DNA of 6,813 nt, taken from an uncultured Stomatobaculum sp. GTDB lineage: Bacteria > Bacillota > Clostridia > Lachnospirales > Lachnospiraceae. The notes under the pieces are model-generated. The model did not search any database. It was not told the DNA's origin and saw only the letters and a program-made list of their open reading frames with translations. Of the stretch, positions 1-5,764 are shown one piece after another. The DNA is taken from NCBI GenBank assembly GCA_938010625.1, contig CALLVJ010000095.1, forward strand, positions 1 through 6,813, in the 5' to 3' direction. A program made the translations under genes and the position numbers. Positions within the stretch are counted from its first letter, which is position 1; each line of letters opens with the position of its first letter.

Positions 1-2
1 GC

Positions 3-1220
3 GTCTTTAACCACTGCGGCTCTTTTCACAAGTGGCTGGACCGCGAAAAAATCTATGCGCGGGAGGGCAATTATGCACCGGGCGCCTATTTGACTTGGGA
101 AAGTCCCTATCACAACTATTTCGTCTTTGCCGATAACCGCCCTGAAGCCTGGCCGGATAATCAGAGCTATGACGGCTGGTGGAACAATGACACGCTGCCC
201 AAACTGAACTATGAGGCAAGTCCGGAACTGGCGGAGCACATTCTGGAAATCGGCGAGAAGTGGTTAAAGCCCCCTTATCAGGTAGACGGTTGGCGGCTCG
301 ATGTCGCAGCCGATCTCGGACATTCGCCGGACTATAATCACAGATTTTGGCAGCGCTTTCGCAGCCGCGTCAAGGCCGTGCGGGAGGATGCGCTGATTCT
401 GGCGGAGCACTATGGCAATCCTGCGTCCTGGTTAAACGGCAGGGAGTGGGATTCGGTCATGAATTACGACGGTTTCATGGAGCCGGTCAGCTGGTTCCTG
501 ACTGGCATGGAGAAGCACTCCGATGGCAAGGATATGAGCCTCCGCGGCAATGGCGTGCGCTTCTGGGATATGATGAGCCTTGCGATGGCAAAACTACCGG
601 AGCCTGCGCTTCATACGGCGATGAACCAGCTCTCCAATCACGACCACTCGCGCTTTCTGACGCGCACAAACGGGAAAGTTGGACGGCTTGCGGAACTTGG
701 CTCCGCGGCGGCAGAGGAGGGCGTGAAGCTCTCGGTGATGCGGCAGGCAGCGCTGATGCTCTTCACCTGGCCGGGGGCACCGACCATGTACTATGGCGAT
801 GAAGTCGCTGTCTGTGGTTTCACAGATCCCGACAGCCGCAGAAGCTACCCCTGGGGACATGAAAATCTGGAGCTTCTCGAATACCACCGCTATCTCAGTG
901 TGCTGCACCACAATTCGACAGCGCTTCGGCGCGGTTCGCTGATGCCGCTTTTAATGGAGCAGGATCTGGTCTGTTATGGCAGGGTCTGCGGGCGGGAACA
1001 GGCGCTCATCTTTGTCTACACAGGCACCGAGGACAAGTTGCTCCGTCTCCCCTACTGGAAACTGGCGGATCAGATCCCGCAGTGCGTGAAGCGTGTCATG
1101 CTGACGTATGAGAACGGTTATAACGTGGGAAATGTGAGATATGCGCTGGAAGACGGTATGATTCTGGTCTATGTGACCGGAAATTCAGCGGGCATCTATC
1201 TCGGCGCGGTGCAGGCATAA
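3..1220 (+). CDS. GH13 alpha-amylase-family glycosidase (neopullulanase/cyclomaltodextrinase-like), 5' end missing
   Basis: This is an alpha-glucan hydrolase of glycoside hydrolase family 13, expected to cleave alpha-1,4 (possibly alpha-1,6) bonds in maltodextrins, pullulan or cyclodextrins. The reading frame is open from the left edge, so the true start and any N-terminal domain lie outside; 405 residues remain. All four GH13 regions are visible: region I VFNH at 3-14, region II GWRLDVA with the nucleophile Asp at 300-302, region III LAEHYG with the acid/base Glu at 405-407, and region IV NHDHSR with the stabilising Asp at 642-644. MYYGDE followed by DPDSRR (about 787-843) is the usual end of the barrel, and a beta-sandwich C domain follows. 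LPKLNYEASPE resembles the neopullulanase/cyclomaltodextrinase branch. No signal peptide can be judged. Family assignment is firm; exact substrate is not. The next transcription unit is the tRNA, with 61 nt between. Confidence 0.93.
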   Translation, partial: VFNHCGSFHKWLDREKIYAREGNYAPGAYLTWESPYHNYFVFADNRPEAWPDNQSYDGWWNNDTLPKLNYEASPELAEHILEIGEKWLKPPYQVDGWRLDVAADLGHSPDYNHRFWQRFRSRVKAVREDALILAEHYGNPASWLNGREWDSVMNYDGFMEPVSWFLTGMEKHSDGKDMSLRGNGVRFWDMMSLAMAKLPEPALHTAMNQLSNHDHSRFLTRTNGKVGRLAELGSAAAEEGVKLSVMRQAALMLFTWPGAPTMYYGDEVAVCGFTDPDSRRSYPWGHENLELLEYHRYLSVLHHNSTALRRGSLMPLLMEQDLVCYGRVCGREQALIFVYTGTEDKLLRLPYWKLADQIPQCVKRVMLTYENGYNVGNVRYALEDGMILVYVTGNSAGIYLGAVQA

Positions 1221-1227
1221 AAAAGAC

Positions 1228-1256
1228 TTGCCGCGCGCAGAAGGCTGTGTTATACT
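1228..1256 (+). promoter_or_regulatory. Sigma-A-type promoter for tRNA-Gly
   Basis: A -35 box TTGCCG (1228-1233) and a -10 box TATACT (1251-1256) are separated by exactly 17 bp. TGT immediately precedes the -10 box, giving an extended -10 (TGn). Transcription would start near 1263, about 19 nt before the mature tRNA. It lies just after the amylase stop codon. This is the best-matching promoter in the window. Confidence 0.75.
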
Positions 1257-1260
1257 TTGA

Positions 1261-1279
1261 CTGTCCGAGACGTGGACAG
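1261..1279 (+). other. Dyad in the tRNA 5' leader
   Basis: CTGTCC (1261-1266) and GGACAG (1274-1279) form a perfect 6-bp inverted repeat with a 7-nt loop, ending two nucleotides before the mature tRNA 5' end. It overlaps the predicted transcription start. As RNA it could form a leader hairpin next to the RNase P cleavage site, but only if transcription begins at or before 1261. As DNA it could be a small operator. The function is unknown. Confidence 0.4.
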
Positions 1280-1281
1280 AT

Positions 1282-1354
1282 GCGATAGTGGCGTAGTTGG
1301 TAACGCGCGACCTTGCCAAGGTCGAGACCGCGGGTTCGAGTCCCGTCTATCGCT
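1282..1354 (+). tRNA. tRNA-Gly (anticodon GCC)
   Basis: A complete 73-nt cloverleaf can be folded by eye. The acceptor stem 1282-1288 pairs with 1347-1353 over seven Watson-Crick pairs. The D arm is GCGT (1291-1294) with ACGC (1303-1306). The anticodon stem CGACC/GGTCG encloses loop TTGCCAA, with anticodon GCC at 1315-1317. The T arm is 1330-1346 with loop TTCGAGT, one G-T wobble and a five-nucleotide variable loop. The discriminator is T at 1354, usual for bacterial tRNA-Gly. The following bases are CTC, so CCA is not encoded and must be added by the CCA-adding enzyme. It reads GGC and GGU glycine codons. It stands alone, with its own promoter and terminator. Confidence 0.96.
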
Positions 1355-1362
1355 CTCACTTC

Positions 1363-1409
1363 TCCCCGCAATCCGTCGCTCCCTTGACGATGGGTTGCGG
1401 GGATTTTTT
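1363..1409 (+). terminator. Intrinsic terminator of the tRNA-Gly unit
   Basis: The 5' arm (1363-1378, from TCCCCGCAATCC) pairs with the 3' arm (1388-1403, to GGGTTGCGGGGA) over 16 positions, with G-T wobbles at 1372/1394 and 1375/1391. The loop is 9 nt, and six T residues follow (1404-1409). It starts only nine bases after the tRNA 3' end. This is a very strong rho-independent terminator and ends the tRNA transcript before the next gene. Confidence 0.9.
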
Positions 1410-1414
1410 ATAGG
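1384..1414 (+). promoter_or_regulatory. Possible promoter embedded in the tRNA terminator
   Basis: TTGACG (1384-1389), a near-consensus -35 box, lies in the loop and 3' arm of the terminator hairpin. Downstream, TATAGG (1409-1414, 19-bp spacing) or TTTATA (1407-1412, 17-bp spacing) could be a -10 box. Either would start transcription close to 1420, just upstream of the GGAGG ribosome binding site of the small membrane gene. The -10 matches are weak, so this is tentative. Confidence 0.3.
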
Positions 1415-1439
1415 GGCTATGCCTGCGGAGGAAAAGAAC

Positions 1440-1688
1440 TTGAGAGAAGAAAAACGGGAAGAACCGGAACTGCCGGCGTGGCCGGAAGTGCCCGGTGAGG
1501 AAGAAACGAAAAAGAGAATGGAACTGCGGGACCAGCGCTTTCGGAAACAGATCCCGCCGCTGGTTGGTCTCGCAGTGCTCTGCGGAAGCGCCTGGCTTGC
1601 GAATGATATCCGGGCCTTCTGGCCGCGGGGCGTCATTGCGGTTCTGGATCTGATACTGATTTACTGGCTGGTCACAAGGCGCAGGTGA
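1440..1688 (+). CDS. Small two-helix membrane protein, hypothetical
   Basis: An 82-residue protein of unknown function. The preferred start is TTG at 1440, because a strong GGAGG (1427-1431) lies 8 nt upstream. An in-frame ATG at 1419 would add seven residues but has no ribosome binding site and would sit at or before the likely transcription start. The N-terminal third is hydrophilic and very rich in Glu, Lys and Pro (about residues 2-36). Two hydrophobic segments follow, about residues 38-54 and 63-79, separated by a short RAFWPRG turn, and the protein ends in TRRR. The terminal arginines suggest both ends are cytoplasmic, forming a hairpin. It ends 45 nt before the L,D-transpeptidase start with no terminator between, so the two are probably co-transcribed. 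I do not recognise a family. Confidence 0.7.
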   Translation: MREEKREEPELPAWPEVPGEEETKKRMELRDQRFRKQIPPLVGLAVLCGSAWLANDIRAFWPRGVIAVLDLILIYWLVTRRR

Positions 1689-1717
1689 GAGAGGCGAAGT
1701 GGACAGAATGAATCGAG

Positions 1718-1724
1718 AAAGGAG
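1718..1724 (+). promoter_or_regulatory. Ribosome binding site of the L,D-transpeptidase gene
   Basis: AAAGGAG lies 9 nt upstream of the ATG at 1734 and fixes that start, which also gives a clean signal peptide. Confidence 0.75.
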
Positions 1725-1733
1725 AAGACCATC

Positions 1734-2960
1734 ATGAAAATTAGACGCATGCAGGCAATGGCAGCGGCAGCACTGCTCTGTGGCAGTGTTTTGCTCAGCA
1801 ATGCGACGAGTTATGCGGCCATCGGCAAAATTGTGGAGGCCGGAGAAGTCAAACAGACAGAGAGTGATTTGGCAGCGCGCCGCGGTCGGGTGGAAAGGCC
1901 AATCGACGAAGTCTATGCGCCGCGGGAGGCAAAGACAGAGAAGAATGAAATAAAGGCGGAGGCAAAGCCGCAGGACAGCACGACGGCGGTCGCGGAGGAG
2001 AGCGCTTCGAAGGTTATGCAGGAGAGTAAGGCAAAGGCCACGCAGGAGAGCACTGTGCCTGCGCTGCACCAGAACAGCGGCAAGGCAGCGCGGGGCACGT
2101 TAGCACCCTCGAAGCCAAAGGACAGCGCAGCGGCAGCAACAAGCAGCGCGACAGCGTCGGCAAGCACAGCGTCTTCCAGCCAGAAGGCGATTGACACGGC
2201 AGCGCTGAGCTATGATGTGTCCCGTTTTTCGCTCCCGGCAGATGCAAAGTCTCTGATTGTCGTGGAGGGCTTTGCGGTCAAGAGCGGAAAAGATACCTAC
2301 CGCGAGACCAAGGTGAGCGATGAATCCCGCTGGAACAAGGCGCGAGTCACCGTATTTGTCAGAGACGAGGCAGGGCAGTGGCAGGCAAAGATTCAGTCGG
2401 CCGGTGTCTATGGCTACGGCGGCATGTCGGCGACACGCCACACAGGCGACGGGACCACGCCGATCGGGCTCTGGAAGACCAACACGCCGTTTGGCCGGAA
2501 AGCGGCGGAAGAGGGATTTCCGTCTGACTATACACACATTCAGGCGGAGACGAAGCGGCAGTACTGGTCCGACCGCACAAACCGTCTCGAGAGCGCAGAA
2601 AAGGTAGCGGAGCAGAAAGGCGAGAAGCTCTGGGAGGACTGGGCAAAGAATATCTATGCCTATGCGCTGAATACCGGTTTTAACAAAGACAATCGTCAGC
2701 CGGGCACGGGTTCCGCTCTCTTTTTACACTGCACGAGCAACGGCAAGCCGAGCACGGCGGGCTGTGTGGCAATTCAGCCGGAGGCGATGAAGGCTGTGCT
2801 CCGGCAGTATGCAAAGGGCGATATGTACATTGCCCAAGCGCCGGAAGGACAGTTTGAGCAGATCTACGGCGCGTTCAGCGAGAGCGGCGCAGCGGCAAAA
2901 GGTGAGTTCAAGGCCTCGACAAAAGAACTCCCGGCGACGGAGACTGTGGTATTGCCCTGA
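1734..2960 (+). CDS. Secreted YkuD-family L,D-transpeptidase
   Basis: A 408-residue exported enzyme expected to form 3-3 cross-links in peptidoglycan, or to exchange the terminal D-amino acid of stem peptides, outside the cell membrane. Residues 1-29 are a signal peptide: basic MKIRR, a hydrophobic core, and an Ala-rich cleavage site near SYAA. Residues about 30-160 are a low-complexity linker rich in Ala, Ser, Lys, Glu and Thr, with short QES repeats, probably a spacer through the wall. The catalytic domain spans about 173-368. It contains GSALFLHC with His332, and STAGCVAI with the nucleophile Cys344, the H...S/T-x-GC signature of YkuD. A second cysteine, Cys333, directly follows the histidine. 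A polar tail of about 35 residues ends the protein. No LysM, SH3 or membrane anchor is seen. The gene sits between a small membrane protein and a secreted amidase. Family is firm; transpeptidase versus carboxypeptidase activity is not resolved. Confidence 0.9.
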   Translation: MKIRRMQAMAAAALLCGSVLLSNATSYAAIGKIVEAGEVKQTESDLAARRGRVERPIDEVYAPREAKTEKNEIKAEAKPQDSTTAVAEESASKVMQESKAKATQESTVPALHQNSGKAARGTLAPSKPKDSAAAATSSATASASTASSSQKAIDTAALSYDVSRFSLPADAKSLIVVEGFAVKSGKDTYRETKVSDESRWNKARVTVFVRDEAGQWQAKIQSAGVYGYGGMSATRHTGDGTTPIGLWKTNTPFGRKAAEEGFPSDYTHIQAETKRQYWSDRTNRLESAEKVAEQKGEKLWEDWAKNIYAYALNTGFNKDNRQPGTGSALFLHCTSNGKPSTAGCVAIQPEAMKAVLRQYAKGDMYIAQAPEGQFEQIYGAFSESGAAAKGEFKASTKELPATETVVLP

Positions 2961-2971
2961 GATAAAATTGC

Positions 2972-3002
2972 AGAGAGACGGCGGGAGCCGTCTCTCTTTC
3001 TT
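2972..3002 (+). terminator. Intrinsic terminator after the L,D-transpeptidase gene
   Basis: AGAGAGACGGC (2972-2982) pairs perfectly with GCCGTCTCTCT (2987-2997) across a GGGA tetraloop of the GNRA type. A T-rich tract, TTCTT, follows at 2998-3002. It begins 11 nt after the stop codon and separates this unit from the amidase gene. Confidence 0.88.
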
Positions 3003-3016
3003 AAGAGTATTGTCGC

Positions 3017-3045
3017 TTGCGGCACGCAGCAAGTCTCTTTAAGAT
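3017..3045 (+). promoter_or_regulatory. Probable promoter of the amidase gene
   Basis: TTGCGG (3017-3022) and TAAGAT (3040-3045) are 17 bp apart, between the preceding terminator and the amidase start. Transcription would begin near 3052, giving a leader of about 34 nt. The boxes match consensus only partly. A short dyad, CTTGC (3016-3020) with GCAAG (3029-3033), overlaps the -35 box and spacer and could be an operator. Confidence 0.45.
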
Positions 3046-3085
3046 AGAAGAGAACGCGTGTGAAGCGCGAGTGAGAGGAGAAAAG

Positions 3086-4168
3086 ATGAAAAAAGCATAT
3101 CTGACAGCGGCAGTGACAGCGGCGCTCAGTGCAGCACTTTCGTTCGGCGCAGCAGCGGCTTCGTTTCAAACAGTGAATCAGCAGATGTATGTCAACGCGA
3201 GCAGCCTGAATGTGCGGACAGAGCCATCGGCAAAGGCAAGCCGGGTGCAGAGCCTGGCGCATGGTACGGCAGTACAGGTGAACGGCTTGTCCGGTGAGTG
3301 GGCCAGAATCTCGCTCGGCGGCAAGAATTACTATGTCGCGAGCCGCTATCTGAGCAGCGGCAATAGCATTGCGGGAAGCTCGGCGGCAGAGACTGCAATT
3401 TCTCTGCCGGAGGGCGTTACGGTCAGCGAGGTTTCGCTCGACGACAACCTGCGCTTTGCTTCGGCCTCGAAGATCAAGACGGGCAAAGCGAAGCTCTATC
3501 GGAATACGAAGGGCGCTTACGGCGACAAGGTGATCTGTGTGAATGCGGGACACGGCACAAGCGGTGGCGAGCGTGTGAAGACGCTCTCGCATCCGGACGG
3601 CAGCCCGAAGGTCACGGGCGGCACGAACCAGCGCGGCACGGTGGAGTCGATGGCGGTCTCCTCGGGCATGACCTTTCAGGACGGCACGACAGAGAGCAAA
3701 GTCACATTGCAGGAGGCGCAGATCCTCCGCGATGTGCTTTTGAAGAGAGGTTTCAGTGTCCTTATGATCCGCGAGAGCAGTGACGTGCAGCTTGACAATA
3801 TCGCCCGCACGGTACTCGCAAACAACTATGCGGCCTGCCACATTGCGGTTCACTGGGACAGCACGACTTCCGACAAGGGCGCTTATTTCATGAGTGTGCC
3901 GGACGGTCTCAAAAAGATGGATCCAGTCTCTTCGACCTGGCAGAAGAGCGAGGCCTTCGGCACAGCGCTGATTGGCGGGTTGAAGGGCAGAGGCGCCAAG
4001 ATTTTTGGCAGCGGCTCCATGGATGTGGATCTCACGCAGACTTCCTATTCGACAGTGCCGAGCGTAGATATTGAGCTCGGTGATAAGATTTCAGATCACA
4101 GTGAGGATACGCTCAGAAAGCTTGCTGAGGGGCTTGCCGACGGTGTTGTGCAGTACTTTGCAAAATAA
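3086..4168 (+). CDS. Secreted SH3b-domain N-acetylmuramoyl-L-alanine amidase (Amidase_3-like)
   Basis: A 360-residue exported protein predicted to be a zinc amidase that cuts the bond between N-acetylmuramic acid and L-Ala in peptidoglycan. The ATG at 3086 follows GAGAGGAG (3073-3080) by 5 nt and opens a typical signal peptide (residues 1-25, MKK then an Ala/Leu core); the frame is open further upstream, but without such a site. Residues 34-90 are a bacterial SH3 domain (LNVRTEPS, then YYVASRYL), likely for wall binding. The catalytic part runs from about 150 to the end. Probable zinc ligands are His156 (NAGHG), Glu210 (LQEAQIL) and His256 (AVHWDS), and the catalytic acid is Glu330 (DIELGD). 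His-to-first-Glu spacing is 54 residues, longer than the usual short gap, so there is an insert of about 40 residues rich in Gly, Thr and Ser. The usual DxGHG reads NxGHG. It is divergent but looks intact. The preceding L,D-transpeptidase gene supports a wall-remodelling role. Confidence 0.85.
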   Translation: MKKAYLTAAVTAALSAALSFGAAAASFQTVNQQMYVNASSLNVRTEPSAKASRVQSLAHGTAVQVNGLSGEWARISLGGKNYYVASRYLSSGNSIAGSSAAETAISLPEGVTVSEVSLDDNLRFASASKIKTGKAKLYRNTKGAYGDKVICVNAGHGTSGGERVKTLSHPDGSPKVTGGTNQRGTVESMAVSSGMTFQDGTTESKVTLQEAQILRDVLLKRGFSVLMIRESSDVQLDNIARTVLANNYAACHIAVHWDSTTSDKGAYFMSVPDGLKKMDPVSSTWQKSEAFGTALIGGLKGRGAKIFGSGSMDVDLTQTSYSTVPSVDIELGDKISDHSEDTLRKLAEGLADGVVQYFAK

Positions 4169-4185
4169 GACGGCGCCGAGAGGGC

Positions 4186-4221
4186 AGGGAAGTCTTCCGA
4201 TCAAAGGGAGACTTCCCTTTT
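4186..4221 (+). terminator. Intrinsic terminator after the amidase gene
   Basis: AGGGAAGTCTTCC (4186-4198) pairs over 13 positions, with one T-G wobble, with GGGAGACTTCCCT (4206-4218). The loop is GATCAAA, and a run of four T (4218-4221) completes the structure. It lies 17 nt after the amidase stop and only 36 nt before the greA start, so greA must use read-through or a promoter that I could not identify. Confidence 0.85.
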
Positions 4222-4257
4222 GCTGTGCGGAGGGGATTTGCTATCCGAGGAGAAAAC

Positions 4258-4752
4258 ATGGGAGAAAAACTGACAAAGGCAGATGTCAAAAAGATTGAAG
4301 AGGAGATTGAGCACCGCAGGCTTGTACTGCGTCCGGAACTGATTCAGGCAGTCAAGGAGGCAAGGGCACAGGGCGATCTCTCCGAGAACTTTGAGTATTA
4401 TGCCGCGAAGCGGGACAAAAACCGAAATGAAAGCCGCATTGGTTATCTGGAGCGAATGCTGAAGTTTGCAACTATCATTGAGGATCACGCTGCGGCGGAT
4501 GAAGTCGGGCTCAACAAGATGGTCGAAGTCTATTTCATGGATGACGATGAGAGCGAGCGTTACAAGATCGTGACCTCGATTCGCAGCGAGACGACCGAGG
4601 GGCGCATTTCGATCGAGTCGCCGCTTGGTAAGGCGCTACTCGGGCACAAGGTTGGCGACCGGGTTAAGGTCAGCCTGCCGCAGGGCGGCTATGAGGTAGA
4701 AATCCGCGCGATTGCCGAGGATGACAGCGACGACGCCATCAGTTCCTTTTGA
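4258..4752 (+). CDS. greA: Transcription elongation factor, GreA family
   Basis: A 164-residue cytoplasmic factor that enters the RNA polymerase secondary channel and stimulates cleavage of backtracked transcripts. ATG at 4258 follows GAGGAG (4247-4252) by 5 nt; the frame extends to an upstream ATG at 4225, but that falls right after the terminator without a ribosome binding site. The N-terminal coiled-coil finger covers residues about 1-75 and holds the GreA signature ARAQGDLSENFEYYAAK, with the tip acids Asp40 and Glu43 that hold the catalytic Mg. The C-terminal FKBP-like domain (about 85-155) contains SPLGKALLGHKVGDRV. Length is close to the 158-160 usual for GreA. The C-terminus ends in an acidic EDDSDDAISSF tail. 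The finger sequence KRDKNRNES departs from the most common GreA wording, so this may be one of two GreA paralogues that some Clostridia carry. Function as a Gre factor is secure. Confidence 0.92.
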   Translation: MGEKLTKADVKKIEEEIEHRRLVLRPELIQAVKEARAQGDLSENFEYYAAKRDKNRNESRIGYLERMLKFATIIEDHAAADEVGLNKMVEVYFMDDDESERYKIVTSIRSETTEGRISIESPLGKALLGHKVGDRVKVSLPQGGYEVEIRAIAEDDSDDAISSF

Positions 4753-4783
4753 GAAATGTGTCGCGCAATGTCGCAAAATCGCT

Positions 4784-4789
4784 TATGAT
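4784..4789 (+). promoter_or_regulatory. Possible -10 box for the nucleotidyltransferase operon
   Basis: TATGAT is a 5/6 match to a -10 box and lies 57 nt upstream of the next start codon. No good -35 is present: the position 17 bp upstream reads TCGCGC. The box sits within a dyad, GCTTA (4781-4785) and TAAGC (4791-4795). A promoter here is plausible because the 94-nt gap is the largest in this half of the window. Confidence 0.35.
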
Positions 4790-4832
4790 GTAAGCATATT
4801 TCGCACGCTTTGGAAGTAAAGCAGGTGATCAC

Positions 4833-4838
4833 AGGAGG
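4833..4838 (+). promoter_or_regulatory. Ribosome binding site of the nucleotidyltransferase gene
   Basis: AGGAGG is a perfect Shine-Dalgarno core, 8 nt before the ATG at 4847, and settles this start. Confidence 0.8.
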
Positions 4839-4846
4839 AAATACAT

Positions 4847-5764
4847 ATGAAAACAACACTGGTGGTGCTCGCGGCAGGCATTGGCTCCCGCTTTGGCGGC
4901 GGCATTAAGCAGCTCACGCCGATGGGACCAAACGGCGAGATTATCATGGACTATGCCATCTATGACGCCAGGCGCGCGGGTTTTGACAAGGTTGTCTTCA
5001 TCATCCGCAAGGATCTGGAGCAGGACTTTAAGCGCATTATCGGCGATCGAATCTCGAAGGTCATTGAGACCGACTATGCCTTCCAGGAGCTCGATGACCT
5101 GCCGGCGGGCTTTTCGGTGCCGGCGGGCAGAAAAAAACCCTGGGGTACTGGCCAGGCTCTGCTCACTGTGCGCGGCAAGGTAAATGAGCCCTTTGTGGTC
5201 ATCAATGCGGACGACTATTACGGTCCGGAGGGCTTCCGGGCAGTCCACAAGTATATGACGGAGGAGATGCAGCCGGGCGGCGACAAGCTTGATATGTGCA
5301 TGGCAGGCTTCATCTTGAAGAATACGCTCTCGGACAACGGCACGGTGACGCGCGGTATCTGTGAGGTCAATGAACAGCATATGTTGAAAAGTGTCCGTGA
5401 GACCTTTGAAATCCGCATGACAGAAGATGGGCTGCAGGCAAAGGATGGAGAGGGCAGACCGGTCGCGCTGACACCGGAGCAGTATGTCTCAATGAATATG
5501 TGGGGGCTTCCGCCGCAGTTTTTGGATGTGCTCGCAGAGGGGTTCCCGGCATTTCTGCAGGCGCATGGCACGGAGCTAAAGAGCGAATATCTCCTGCCGA
5601 GCATTGTGGACAGCTGTATTCAGAGCGGCAAGGGCAGTGTCAAAGTGCTGCCAACGCATGACAAGTGGTTTGGCGTGACCTATCAGGAGGACAAGCCGAC
5701 AGTCGTCGCGGCGATTCGCGCACTGATTCAGAGCGGACAGTATCCGGAGAAGCTCTATGACTAA
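4847..5764 (+). CDS. Sugar-phosphate-type nucleotidyltransferase (NTP_transferase family)
   Basis: A 305-residue cytoplasmic protein of the nucleotidyltransferase superfamily whose known members join a sugar 1-phosphate, or a related phosphate ester, to a nucleotide from NTP, releasing pyrophosphate. The N-terminus holds the nucleotide-binding signature LAAGIGSRFGG with Lys21-Gln22 after it. PNGEIIMDYAIYDA follows, typical of the family. WGTGQAL (99-105) and INADDYYG with Asp122-Asp123 (probable metal ligands) complete the Rossmann-like core. The C-terminal third (after about 215) contains MNMWGLPPQF and DKWFGVTYQEDKP, also seen in this subfamily as I know it. No beta-helix acyltransferase domain is attached, so it is not GlmU-like. 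A third glycine in RFGGGIKQ differs from the commoner GGxKQ. The gene overlaps the next, a kinase, by 8 nt, so the two are translationally coupled. The actual substrate cannot be told from sequence. Confidence 0.85.
   Translation: MKTTLVVLAAGIGSRFGGGIKQLTPMGPNGEIIMDYAIYDARRAGFDKVVFIIRKDLEQDFKRIIGDRISKVIETDYAFQELDDLPAGFSVPAGRKKPWGTGQALLTVRGKVNEPFVVINADDYYGPEGFRAVHKYMTEEMQPGGDKLDMCMAGFILKNTLSDNGTVTRGICEVNEQHMLKSVRETFEIRMTEDGLQAKDGEGRPVALTPEQYVSMNMWGLPPQFLDVLAEGFPAFLQAHGTELKSEYLLPSIVDSCIQSGKGSVKVLPTHDKWFGVTYQEDKPTVVAAIRALIQSGQYPEKLYD

Noticed and set aside
1282..1354. tRNA-Gly as an integration site of a mobile element
   Set aside because: No integrase, no repeat of the tRNA 3' end and no change in gene type downstream were seen within the window.
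1257..1439. Extension of the small membrane gene upstream through the tRNA
   Set aside because: The frame happens to be open, but that stretch is fully accounted for by a tRNA and its terminator. The GGAGG site places the start at 1440.
1734..1785. Lipoprotein signal in the L,D-transpeptidase (Cys16 after ALL)
   Set aside because: The residue before the cysteine is Leu, which does not fit the lipobox, and the hydrophobic core continues beyond it to a normal cleavage site near residue 29.
1356..2069. Minus-strand open frame of 237 codons opposite the small membrane gene and the transpeptidase linker
   Set aside because: Composition is rich in Arg, Leu, Phe and Cys without domain features, and it runs through the tRNA terminator. 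The + strand genes with ribosome binding sites explain the region.
1980..2180. Tandem repeat array in the transpeptidase linker
   Set aside because: There are only short, irregular recurrences such as GCAGGAGAG encoding QES; this is low-complexity coding sequence, not a true array.
2864..3853. Long minus-strand open frame of 329 codons across the transpeptidase-amidase junction
   Set aside because: It is antisense to two well-supported genes, has no recognisable motif and an odd His/Arg/Cys-rich composition, and reads through a terminator and a promoter. It is a shadow of GC-rich coding.
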